From positions 930,001-994,000 of the forward strand of contig NZ_VWWO01000001.1 of NCBI RefSeq assembly GCF_011752935.1: 64,000 nt of DNA. The letters run 5' to 3'. Position numbers and translations under genes: made by a program. Below the pieces are notes generated by a model. That model searched no databases and had not been told where the DNA came from. It saw only the letters and a program-made list of their open reading frames with translations. Source of the stretch: Chitinophaga sp. Cy-1792. Lineage in GTDB: Bacteria > Bacteroidota > Bacteroidia > Chitinophagales > Chitinophagaceae. Shown here one piece after another: positions 1 through 8,102 of the stretch. Within the stretch, counting starts at the first letter, position 1. Each line of letters starts with the position of its first letter.

Positions 1-1
1 A

Positions 2-1783
2 TTCACTGTTGCTAACCCTGATCCATCACTGACCTACCATTGGTTTAATGCAGCCGTAAATGGTACAGACCTTACACCTAACGGTGCAAACAGCTATACA
101 GCCAGCAATGTGACCGCTACAACAACTTATTATGTTGCAGCATTCAACAGCGCAGGTTGCAGCAATGCAGGTGCGAGAACAACAGCTACAGTAACTGTAC
201 TGCCAACTCCGCCAACTCCGGTAATTAATGTTAATAACCAGGTTGCTTGTACTGGTAATCCGGTAACATTCAATATCACTAATCCGGATCCGGCACTCAA
301 CTATATCTGGTATAATGCTATCACCAATGATAGTCTGGCAACTGGTGCGACCTTTACAACCGGCCGTCTGACAGCAACAACAGACTACCTCGTAGCTGCA
401 AGAAACGCCTCCGGATGCTACAGTGCAACCAAAGGAACAGCCACCGCTACTGTTGTAGACTCTGTCGCAACACCGAACGCTGGTTCCAATGTGACACTCT
501 GCCTTGGAAATACGCTGAATCTCGCGGTAATAAATCCGGTGTCTGGTATGATCTACCACTGGTATACCAGCGCAACAAGCACTACTCCAATAGCTACCGG
601 TACCAACGTAAGCTTCAATAGTGTGAGCACAAACACCAGCTACTACGTAGATGCAAGTGTTGCAAATGGTAACTGTGTAAGCACCAGCAGAGGACGTGTA
701 GACGTGACCGTCGTTAATGCACCAGCTGCTCCGGCAGTCCTCTACCCTGCGGTAACCACCTGTAACAATAGCAATGCAACATTACAGGTTAAAAATCCTG
801 ATCCGACCCTGACTTACAACTGGTATGCGACAACATCAGGCGGAACGCTGATCACCACCGGCGATAGCGTAACGGTAGGCCCAATCACTGCTAATACTTC
901 TTACTATGTTGAAGCAGTAAGCACAGGTGGTTGTGCAAGTCCAAGCCGTACACTGGTAAGCGTTTCAGTAGGTAATCCTCCTGCTGTGCCAACAGTAAGC
1001 GGTAATGACCTCAGCAAGTGCCCAGGTGAAACATACACACTCACGGCAATAACCAATACGCCAGGTGCTGTCTTCAGATGGTATGCTACAGCTAACGGCA
1101 CTACACCGGTAAGCACAGGTGCTCAGTTTGTGACACCGCCGGTTAACGCTGATGTGACCTACTATGTAGAGGCTTCTATAGGAACAGGTTGTACAAGTGC
1201 AAGCAGAGCACAGGCACAGATTACAGTGCTGACAGCGATCGCTGCTCCAACGGTAACCGTAAGCAGCAGAACAGCTACCAGCGTCACATTTACATGGCCG
1301 GCAGTACCAGGTGCACAACGGTATGTAGTAGCAGTAAATGACACTACTACCTTCACCGCACCAAGTACAGGAGATAATGGTACATCACATACCGTTAGCA
1401 ACCTCCAGCCTAATGAGAATGTAACGCTGTATGTAAGAGCGATCGGCGCCTCTTCTTGTCAGAACAGTGCACTGGCATCTGTAACAGATAAAACAACTAA
1501 TCCACAGGGTAATAATATCTATGTACCAAACCTCTTCAGTCCAAATGGTGATGGTGTGAATGATATCGAGTATGTATACGGCACCGCTATCGCACAACTC
1601 GAATTCAGGATCTATAACCAATGGGGTCAGCTGGTATTTACTTCTACTGACCAGCGTAAAGGATGGGATGGTACCATGAACGGAGTGAAACAGCCTGTGG
1701 GTGTATATGTATGGATTGTCAAAGCAACCATGCAGGATGGTACGGTGATCACTAAGAAAGGTAATGTGACCCTCATGCGATAA
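2..1783 (+). CDS. Ig-like repeat surface protein with T9SS type-B C-terminal domain (5' partial)
   Basis: Open from the window edge, so the N-terminus and signal peptide are missing. The visible part has about five tandem Ig-like repeats of roughly 85 residues. Each carries two Cys, a central WY/WF, and a YYV-A...GC...R motif. A fibronectin-III-like module follows, and then a CHU_C/gliding-motility-associated C-terminal domain with the hallmark PNLFSPNGDGVND, YNQWGQLVF, GWDG and PVGVYVW. In known Bacteroidota this ending is the type-B sorting signal for the type IX secretion system, as on SprB-like adhesins. The product is therefore probably a large secreted or surface adhesin; its ligand is unknown. 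The two genes downstream, PorP/SprF and a PorE-like protein, fit a dedicated secretion partnership. Confidence 0.9.
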   Translation, partial: FTVANPDPSLTYHWFNAAVNGTDLTPNGANSYTASNVTATTTYYVAAFNSAGCSNAGARTTATVTVLPTPPTPVINVNNQVACTGNPVTFNITNPDPALNYIWYNAITNDSLATGATFTTGRLTATTDYLVAARNASGCYSATKGTATATVVDSVATPNAGSNVTLCLGNTLNLAVINPVSGMIYHWYTSATSTTPIATGTNVSFNSVSTNTSYYVDASVANGNCVSTSRGRVDVTVVNAPAAPAVLYPAVTTCNNSNATLQVKNPDPTLTYNWYATTSGGTLITTGDSVTVGPITANTSYYVEAVSTGGCASPSRTLVSVSVGNPPAVPTVSGNDLSKCPGETYTLTAITNTPGAVFRWYATANGTTPVSTGAQFVTPPVNADVTYYVEASIGTGCTSASRAQAQITVLTAIAAPTVTVSSRTATSVTFTWPAVPGAQRYVVAVNDTTTFTAPSTGDNGTSHTVSNLQPNENVTLYVRAIGASSCQNSALASVTDKTTNPQGNNIYVPNLFSPNGDGVNDIEYVYGTAIAQLEFRIYNQWGQLVFTSTDQRKGWDGTMNGVKQPVGVYVWIVKATMQDGTVITKKGNVTLMR

Positions 1784-1813
1784 TAACGTTCTTAAAACCC
1801 GTGAATAAATCAT

Positions 1814-1849
1814 ACCGGGATGATAGCCTTAAACTACTGTCATCCCGGT
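1814..1849 (+). terminator. Hairpin between the adhesin gene and porP/sprF
   Basis: A 13-bp stem (1814-1826 with 1837-1849, one G-U pair) encloses a 10-nt loop, 30 nt after the adhesin stop codon. No T-run follows, so it may act as an attenuator or mRNA-stabilising hairpin rather than a full terminator. A near-consensus -7 box TAATCTTG (1849-1856) starts at its last base and could drive the next gene. Confidence 0.5.
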
Positions 1850-1876
1850 AATCTTGAACAAGTAAAAAATGTTCCT

Positions 1877-2884
1877 ATGAAGAGGATTTTTATAATTGCG
1901 ATACTTTTATGGAGCAGTTTGTTGCCCCGCTTTGCTACAGCGCAGGTAGATCCGCATTTCTCTCAATATTATGCATACCCACTTTGGTTAAACCCAGCCC
2001 TGACTGGTATTATTGATGGTGATTTCCGTATAAACGGTGATTATCGTAATCAGTGGGCGAATTATGGAAAACCATTCTCTACTGCGGGGGTATCTATCGA
2101 TGCCGCCACAGATAAAAATATTGGTATTGGCGCCAATGTGCTGAATATGTCTGCCGGTGATGCCGGGTACAACTACCTCAATGCAATGGCCAGTGTATCC
2201 TATTCCGGTGTGAAGTTTGGCCGAACCAAAACAAGCCAGATCGTTTTTGGTATTAACTTTGGATTACTCAACAGGAGAATTGATCCCGCCAAATTCCAGA
2301 CGGGAAGCCAGTATAATCCTACCATCGGTTTCGATCCGAGCATTGCAAACGGTGAAAATATCTCTAAAACCTCTGCCAGCTCATTTGACGCAGGCGCAGG
2401 TGCAGTATATTTCGATAGTAACCCCAATCATCGCTTCAACCCATTCCTGGGATTTTCCGCAGCACACCTTACACAGCCTAAAGACCCTTTCTCTGCTGAT
2501 GGACAGGAAAAAACACTGCCTATCAGGTGGTTGATCCATGGTGGTACCAAAATCAAACTGAACGAACAGTTTAGCCTTACTCCCACCGGACTGTACATGC
2601 ACCAGGGAAATGCGGAAGAGACTGTAGTAGGTGCTTATGCTTCCATGACCGTAAATCCTGATTTCGACTTCCTGCTGGGATTCAACTACCGCTTCAATGA
2701 TTCCGCTATTCCCATGGCAGGCTTCCACTTTAAAGGATTTACACTGGGGCTCAGCTATGATGCCAATACTTCCAATATGCACCGTCTCGTTAATGGCAGC
2801 CAGAGTTTTGAAGTATCCCTATCCTTCATCAGCCGCAAAAAGAGAATGCTGAACCAGGAATATTTCATCTGTCCTAGATTATAA
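1877..2884 (+). CDS. PorP/SprF family type IX secretion membrane protein
   Basis: The 335-residue protein has a signal peptide ending near ATAQ (residue 22). The conserved PorP/SprF opening follows: DPHFSQYYAYPLWLNPALTG, with GDFRINGDYRNQW soon after. The rest is a predicted outer-membrane beta-barrel ending in alternating hydrophobic strands. PorP/SprF proteins are T9SS outer-membrane partners, and SprF is needed to export the type-B adhesin SprB, so this copy probably serves the adhesin just upstream. The ATG at 1877 was chosen because it begins the signal peptide. An earlier in-frame ATG at 1820 would put the hairpin 1814-1849 inside the coding region and add 19 uncharacteristic residues. 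Confidence 0.92.
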   Translation: MKRIFIIAILLWSSLLPRFATAQVDPHFSQYYAYPLWLNPALTGIIDGDFRINGDYRNQWANYGKPFSTAGVSIDAATDKNIGIGANVLNMSAGDAGYNYLNAMASVSYSGVKFGRTKTSQIVFGINFGLLNRRIDPAKFQTGSQYNPTIGFDPSIANGENISKTSASSFDAGAGAVYFDSNPNHRFNPFLGFSAAHLTQPKDPFSADGQEKTLPIRWLIHGGTKIKLNEQFSLTPTGLYMHQGNAEETVVGAYASMTVNPDFDFLLGFNYRFNDSAIPMAGFHFKGFTLGLSYDANTSNMHRLVNGSQSFEVSLSFISRKKRMLNQEYFICPRL

Positions 2885-2946
2885 TCATCATATACCAAAA
2901 TATCTGAAGGGGAAAAAATTACACGAAAAAAAGAAATGAGACCCTC

Positions 2947-5004
2947 ATGAAAAAAATTACACTCTGCTGGCTACTTGTTTTTACCGGGATCATAAGCTCC
3001 GTGCAGGCACAGTATGTTTATGACTATAAGCATACTGCAGATGTCTACTATAATGCCAGAGACTATTATTCTGCTGCACAGTATTATAATAAAGCCCTCG
3101 GTACTTTCAAAGTGAAGCCAGAACAGGTATTACCCTATACTATCGGTGGCCCCCCGCCAAGCGGAAAAATGAAAGACTATCAACAGGTGGTAGCACGCCT
3201 GGCCGAATCTTATCGCCTGTACAACGACTATGGCAACGCCGAAACCTGGTACGCACAACTGGTAGGGTTTAATAACCCTCAGTTCCCGCAGGCCCGCTAT
3301 TGGTATGGTGTATGTCTCAGGGCAAATGGTAAATACCAGGAAGCCCTCGAGCAATTCAATAAATTCAAACAATCTTATACTGCCGCTGACGATATTTCTA
3401 CCCGAGCAACACTCGAAATTCAGACTTGTGAATTCGCTATCGAAGAAGATAAAAAGCAACCCCGCTTTAGCATCATTAAAACTTCTGGTACTGTAAACGA
3501 AGGTGGAGCAAACTACGCACCGGTAATGCTCGATGCTAATACCCTTATGTTTACTTCTTCCAGGCCTGAAAACATGCCGGCGCCCGCCGCTAATACCAGC
3601 GAGGCAAAGAAAAACAGGGAAGCAAAAAAAGCAGGTACGCCATATGTCAATACCCTGTATACCGCAACAGGTTCCGGAAATGATTACAGTAATTCCCAGA
3701 AAGTAGCCATGCCTGACCCTCCTAAAGGATGGGACCAGGGCGTAGCAGCCATAACACCAGACGGTAAATACATGTACCTGACACGCTGGACAGTCAAAAA
3801 TGGCGTTAAACAGGCTTGTATTTGTGTAAGTACACAGAGTGGCGGAAGATGGTCGGATCCCGTGGCTTTAGGTACCAACGTGAACATCGATGGCTATAAC
3901 TCCATGCAACCCTTTGTTACCAGCGATGGAAAATATTTGCTCTTCTCCTCTAACCGGCCTGGTGGCATGGGTAAATACGATATCTGGTACTCCGTTATAT
4001 CAAATAATACACCCGGTAGTGCAAGAAATATCGGTACCGCCATTAATACCAAAGATGAAGAACAGGCGCCTTTCTATGATTCAGAAAAAGGCCTCCTCGT
4101 ATTCAGCTCCGATGGCCGTATAGGATTGGGTGGACTGGATTTCTTCTCCAGCGAAGGCGACTTTGGCAGCTGGTCTGCTCCCAAAAATATGGGTAAACCA
4201 CTCAACTCGCCCAAAGATGATATCTACTACACTGCTTTAGACAATACGCACCCTTTCGCATCCGGATTTATTAGTTCGGATCGCGAATCAGTTTGCTGCC
4301 TGGAAATATTCGGTATCAAACGCCTGCGCAAAATTGTAAGCGGTATGATCATAGATTGTGATACACACAAACCACTGGAAGGTGCCACCATTACATTGAT
4401 GGACTCCGCCCGGCAGAAAGTGATGTCAAAACAGACAACAGATCGTGCCGGCAGATATACCTTTGAAGCAGATCCTTCCCGTCAGTATAAACTGGTTGCA
4501 GAAAAAGAAAACTATTTCACAAAAGGACTTCCGTTCCGTACTGATGGCCTCGAAACAGTAGACTCACTTGAGAACCCTACACTGTGCCTCAAACATTATG
4601 AAATAGAAAAACCAATCGTAATAAATAATATTTTCTACGATTTCAACAAAGCAACATTACGTGAAGAATCTAAAGTTGTACTGGATACAGTGGTGGAAAT
4701 GTTGAAAGATAATCCAAGACTGACGATCGAAATGGCCGCACATACCGATAGTATCGGTTCTGATAAATACAATGATAAATTGTCGCAGGCACGTGCACAG
4801 TCATGCGTGAATTATCTGATCAGCAAAGGTATTGCATCAAACAGACTGATAGCTAAAGGCTATGGCAAACGCAGGCCAATTGCTCCTAACTCCTTACCTA
4901 ATCACAAGGATAATCCGGAAGGCCGTCAGTTAAACAGAAGAACTGAATTCACTGTACTTCGCCGTCAGGTAGAAGCACCTGTAAATAACAACCAGACAGA
5001 ATAA
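2947..5004 (+). CDS. PorE-like OmpA-family protein (TPR, beta-propeller, CRD, OmpA_C)
   Basis: The 685-residue protein has four parts in order. First comes a signal peptide (ending VQAQ) with TPR-like helices to about residue 170. Next are WD40-like PD40 propeller blades, about 175-440, with repeated S-S-RP-GG-G--DIW/F motifs. A carboxypeptidase-regulatory-like domain (about 450-530) starts SGMIIDCDTHKPLEGATI. An OmpA C-terminal peptidoglycan-binding domain (about 558-680) has NIFYDFNKATL and AHTDSIGSDKYN-LSQARA. The same order is described for PorE, which anchors the T9SS to peptidoglycan. Position after adhesin and PorP/SprF genes supports a T9SS accessory role. Whether it is the core PorE or a locus-specific paralogue cannot be told here. 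Confidence 0.88.
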   Translation: MKKITLCWLLVFTGIISSVQAQYVYDYKHTADVYYNARDYYSAAQYYNKALGTFKVKPEQVLPYTIGGPPPSGKMKDYQQVVARLAESYRLYNDYGNAETWYAQLVGFNNPQFPQARYWYGVCLRANGKYQEALEQFNKFKQSYTAADDISTRATLEIQTCEFAIEEDKKQPRFSIIKTSGTVNEGGANYAPVMLDANTLMFTSSRPENMPAPAANTSEAKKNREAKKAGTPYVNTLYTATGSGNDYSNSQKVAMPDPPKGWDQGVAAITPDGKYMYLTRWTVKNGVKQACICVSTQSGGRWSDPVALGTNVNIDGYNSMQPFVTSDGKYLLFSSNRPGGMGKYDIWYSVISNNTPGSARNIGTAINTKDEEQAPFYDSEKGLLVFSSDGRIGLGGLDFFSSEGDFGSWSAPKNMGKPLNSPKDDIYYTALDNTHPFASGFISSDRESVCCLEIFGIKRLRKIVSGMIIDCDTHKPLEGATITLMDSARQKVMSKQTTDRAGRYTFEADPSRQYKLVAEKENYFTKGLPFRTDGLETVDSLENPTLCLKHYEIEKPIVINNIFYDFNKATLREESKVVLDTVVEMLKDNPRLTIEMAAHTDSIGSDKYNDKLSQARAQSCVNYLISKGIASNRLIAKGYGKRRPIAPNSLPNHKDNPEGRQLNRRTEFTVLRRQVEAPVNNNQTE

Positions 5005-5058
5005 ACAATCGTTTACCTGTTATTATTCCATATCCTACAGAATTACAAAACGACAGAG

Positions 5059-5084
5059 ATAGCCCACGCAATTGCGTGGGCTAT
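5059..5084 (+). terminator. Terminator after the PorE-like gene
   Basis: A perfect 26-nt palindrome (13 bp per arm, AATT at the tip), rich in GC, followed by CTATTCTATTT. It lies between the convergent PorE-like gene and the reverse-strand lipoprotein gene and may act in both directions. Confidence 0.75.
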
Positions 5085-5182
5085 TCTATTTGATTCATCA
5101 CACTTTTATTGAGTGCTGCCTTCCGCTTAAGAAGAACAGCACTGCACAGTTTTAACTTAACCAGATCCGATATATCGATAGA

Positions 5183-5695
5183 TTAGTTGCCTGTTTTGAT
5201 AACACCGATAGCAGCGGTATCTTTAGCAGTACCAGAAAGAACTTTCAGGTGAGCAGCTAATTTTACAACATCGTCATAACGGAAAGCGATATCTTTAGCA
5301 CCAGTAGCAGTGTAGGATTTGATGGTTTTCACGTTAGCATACATTGGCACAGGCATTGCGGCACCAGTACCTTTTACTGCATCGCCGGTAGCCACGAAGA
5401 AGGTGTCAGTTTTAGGCGCATCAGGAGTACCACCGAGCAGGTAGATAAACTGAGCAGCATCTTTAGTAGATTTAGTCAGTTGCAGCTTCAGTGTTACAGA
5501 ACTATCCTGGTTTTCAGACAGGGTAATGATTGCTTTGTCTACTTGTTTATCAGCGCCGATACCTTGAACTTTGAAAGTGGTTTGACGTGGAGTAGGTTTG
5601 TTGTCGTCGTCTTTTTTGCAGGCAGTGAAAGTTACAGCCATAGCAGTAGCCATCATGACTCCCGCAGCGAGAGCACGTTTCTTTGAAATTGACAT
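5183..5695 (-). CDS. Putative surface lipoprotein, unknown function
   Basis: The 170-residue protein has a lipoprotein signal: basic N-terminus (MSISKKRA), hydrophobic core, lipobox VTFTAC. The mature protein would start CKKDDDNKP. An acidic run just after the lipid-bearing Cys resembles the lipoprotein export signal that sends Bacteroidota lipoproteins to the cell surface. The rest is soluble and Thr/Lys/Asp-rich with no catalytic motif I recognise. It stands alone, with an A/T-rich 511-bp region on its upstream side. Function unknown. Confidence 0.75.
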   Translation of the reverse strand: MSISKKRALAAGVMMATAMAVTFTACKKDDDNKPTPRQTTFKVQGIGADKQVDKAIITLSENQDSSVTLKLQLTKSTKDAAQFIYLLGGTPDAPKTDTFFVATGDAVKGTGAAMPVPMYANVKTIKSYTATGAKDIAFRYDDVVKLAAHLKVLSGTAKDTAAIGVIKTGN

Positions 5696-6206
5696 GATTC
5701 GTGTTTTAATTGAAGATTGTTAGATTGATACAGTCTTTTACTAAAATATCTTTGATTGTATTTGCAATAGGTTTTCAGCGCTTACTGGTATGTTAAACGA
5801 GACTGATTTTAAAAAGTTACAGCGATGCACAAAAAATATATTACTGCTAAATTTTAGTACTATTGAAACTTGCTGTGGTACAGTGTTTCGTAAGGATAAA
5901 ATTTTTGTATATGCTTTTCAGTTAGTTTGAATTCCTCCCTTTATAAATTTATATCCTCCCTTTTTTATGTGTTATCAAGATTGTTTTTATCGGACCGGCT
6001 CGTGAATATTTTTATTTCGTATAGTCATTAACGATATACCAAAAATATTTTTATCACAACATTATCGTGCAAAAAATATCAATTTATATATTTATATAAA
6101 ATATAATATAATGAGATAAAAAGCAGGGCTGGTTTGATGGAGATGTATTACCTTTGCCGGGTTTTGTATAATACTTTAATCTAATAAACCAGTAATAAGA
6201 AATAGT
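5696..6206. other. 511-bp A/T-rich divergent intergenic region
   Basis: It separates the divergent lipoprotein and PfkB-kinase genes. I see no gene. It holds a direct repeat TCCTCCCTTT about 20 nt apart (5935-5965 region), which could be a regulator site, and an exact -7 box for the kinase gene at 6149-6156. Confidence 0.5.
6149..6156 (+). promoter_or_regulatory. -7 box TACCTTTG of the PfkB-kinase gene
   Basis: Exact match to the Bacteroidota TAnnTTTG element, about 50 nt before the start codon. No TTG lies at the usual 19-22-nt spacing; the nearest (6134-6136) is only 12 nt away. Confidence 0.5.
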
Positions 6207-7130
6207 ATGTCTCTTACAGTGGTAGGTACTATGGCGTTCGACGAGATCGAAACCCCATTTGGAAAATCAGGAAAAATCATTGGTGGATCTGCTACCTTCA
6301 TTGCCTGGGCAGCGTCTAACTTCGTAAGCCCAATCAACCAGGTATCAGTAGTTGGGGGCGACTTCCCACAGTCTGAAATGGATGCATTACAGGCAAAAGG
6401 TGTGAAAATGGACGGTGTACAGGTAAAAAAGGATGAAAAAACCTTTTACTGGTCCGGTAAATACCACATGGACATGAACACCCGCGACAGCCTGGTGACT
6501 GACCTCAACGTGCTGGCAGACTTCAATCCAATCATTCCTGAAAGCTACCAGGGCTCCGAATTTCTGATCCTCGGTAACCTGACGCCACAGGTTCAGATGA
6601 GCGTGCTCGAACAAATGAAAGAGCGCCCTAAGCTGATCGTAATGGATACTATGAACTTCTGGATGGAAGTAGCACTGGAAGATCTGATGAAAGTGCTGAA
6701 AAAAGTAGATGTCCTGATGGTAAACGATAGCGAAGCTCGTCAGCTGAGTGGTGAATACTCTCTGGTGAAAGCTGCCCGCAAGATCATGACCATGGGTCCT
6801 CGCTACCTGATCATCAAAAAAGGTGAACACGGTGCCCTCCTGTTCCATGAAAACCACGTATTCTTCGCACCTGCAATGCCGCTGGACGATGTTTACGATC
6901 CAACCGGTGCCGGCGATACCTTCGCAGGTGGTTTCATCGGATATCTGGCTAAAACTAAAGATATCTCCTTCGAAAATATGAAAACCGCGATTATCGTAGG
7001 TTCTGCAATGGCTTCCTTCTCTGTGGAAAAATTCGGTACTGAGCGTATCAGAGCAGTATCCAAAGAGGAAATCCATGCACGTATCGAACAGTTCGTACAA
7101 CTGGTTAACTTCGATATCGACCTGGTATAG
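6207..7130 (+). CDS. PfkB-family sugar/nucleoside kinase
   Basis: The 307-residue protein is a ribokinase-like kinase. It has the N-terminal glycine patch GKIIGGSATFIAWAASNF and the C-terminal PfkB signature DPTGAGDTFAGGFIGYL (about residues 230-247), which carries the catalytic Asp and the anion hole. Family members phosphorylate sugars, adenosine or similar alcohols with ATP in the cytosol. No neighbour reveals the substrate. Length is normal. The gene is monocistronic, bounded by its own -7 box and by the 25-bp terminator at 7146-7198. Confidence 0.88.
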   Translation: MSLTVVGTMAFDEIETPFGKSGKIIGGSATFIAWAASNFVSPINQVSVVGGDFPQSEMDALQAKGVKMDGVQVKKDEKTFYWSGKYHMDMNTRDSLVTDLNVLADFNPIIPESYQGSEFLILGNLTPQVQMSVLEQMKERPKLIVMDTMNFWMEVALEDLMKVLKKVDVLMVNDSEARQLSGEYSLVKAARKIMTMGPRYLIIKKGEHGALLFHENHVFFAPAMPLDDVYDPTGAGDTFAGGFIGYLAKTKDISFENMKTAIIVGSAMASFSVEKFGTERIRAVSKEEIHARIEQFVQLVNFDIDLV

Positions 7131-7145
7131 TCTCCGTTTTAAAGT

Positions 7146-7198
7146 TATAAAAGCAAAAGCCTCCCTCTACTCAGTAGAGGGAGGCTTTTGCTTTTATA
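7146..7198. terminator. Bidirectional terminator, 25-bp stem
   Basis: A perfect 25-bp stem (7146-7170 with 7174-7198) with a TCA loop. The lower stem is A-rich on the left and T-rich on the right, so a U-tail forms on both strands. It separates the convergent kinase and nuclease genes. Confidence 0.92.
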
Positions 7199-7208
7199 GT
7201 AACTGCTA

Positions 7209-8000
7209 TTATTTATAAATTTCATTCAGTACCTGCGCCAGTCGGAGGCCACCTTTCAATAACTGCGTATTCAGATCATTCACAAATACATAGTTATAAC
7301 GATAGCTCAGTTTGGAATCAGGTTTGGTATAACCATAGATCTTATCTGCGATTACATGTGATTCAAACATCCAGTCGGCAATGCTGCCAGACTGGTAGGC
7401 CTTGATCTCTGCTGCAGTGGCAATATCCAGGGCTTTGGTATATTCGGTATAGCTGAGCTGTTGATAATCAATTAATTGCTCATCCCATACGCGGTGAAGG
7501 TTAGATGGGTTGTTAAACCACTGTACCTGGATTTTATTACCACCCTGATCTTCATCATGACCCACATGCAGCGGCTGGTGCATATCTCCCATCATATGGA
7601 TCAGGAAGGTAATGGCAAATACATGCTCGTCTTTAGATAAAGTACGGTTCTTCAGTTGCTTGATCATCGCCTGGGTTTCGGTATACAGGTTTTCGCCGGT
7701 AGCAGCAGCCAGTTCCTTGTCGAACTCAGCTCTGTCTATGCCGCCCGGGAAATCCAGGTAATGCCAGGTGTTGGTATGATCGTATTTATGGGTAGTGTCG
7801 GATTTGATGAAATCCGGCCAGTTAGCCACCATGGCCATGCTCTGGCGACCCAGAATTTCAATTACCGCCTTACGTGCCTTCGGCGTCAGATGATTGAAGG
7901 CAATCTCCGCAACAATGCGATGCCCGTTCGGTCCCCAGGCAAAGCTGGCGATAGGTAAAAGGAAGCCCACCATCAGGGCAAGAATTACTTTCTTTCTCAT
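7209..8000 (-). CDS. S1/P1-type zinc nuclease, secreted
   Basis: The 263-residue protein has a signal peptide ending SFA, leaving a mature N-terminal Trp (WGPNGHRIVAEIA). In S1/P1 nucleases this Trp binds the trinuclear zinc site through its backbone. Further zinc ligands are seen in KYDHTNTWHYLDFP, LIHMMGDMHQPLHVGHDEDQGGN and HRVWDE. It should cleave single-stranded DNA/RNA and 3'-nucleotides in the periplasm or outside. The start at 8000 (MRKKVIL) begins the signal peptide; an upstream in-frame ATG at 8057 adds 19 residues and lies beyond the -7 box at 8024-8031. Divergent from uvrB. Confidence 0.93.
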   Translation of the reverse strand: MRKKVILALMVGFLLPIASFAWGPNGHRIVAEIAFNHLTPKARKAVIEILGRQSMAMVANWPDFIKSDTTHKYDHTNTWHYLDFPGGIDRAEFDKELAAATGENLYTETQAMIKQLKNRTLSKDEHVFAITFLIHMMGDMHQPLHVGHDEDQGGNKIQVQWFNNPSNLHRVWDEQLIDYQQLSYTEYTKALDIATAAEIKAYQSGSIADWMFESHVIADKIYGYTKPDSKLSYRYNYVFVNDLNTQLLKGGLRLAQVLNEIYK

Positions 8001-8023
8001 AATTTTTGATCCTCGTTGTCTGG

Positions 8024-8075
8024 CAAAAGTAAAGACCTTTTTAACACTTTTGTCCACCGTTCTTTAGTATTTTTG
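8024..8075. promoter_or_regulatory. Divergent -7 boxes for the nuclease gene and uvrB
   Basis: On the minus strand 8024-8031 reads TACTTTTG, 23 nt before the nuclease ATG. On the plus strand 8068-8075 reads TATTTTTG, 27 nt before the uvrB ATG. Both match TAnnTTTG exactly. -33 TTG elements at ideal spacing were not found. Confidence 0.6.
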
Positions 8076-8102
8076 ATGTACTGCTCAATTATTAATCACA
8101 TT

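Noticed and set aside
26..559. Cys-rich 177-codon minus-strand ORF
   Set aside because: It is the reverse of the repetitive Ig-like gene; composition is an artefact of that gene's codons.
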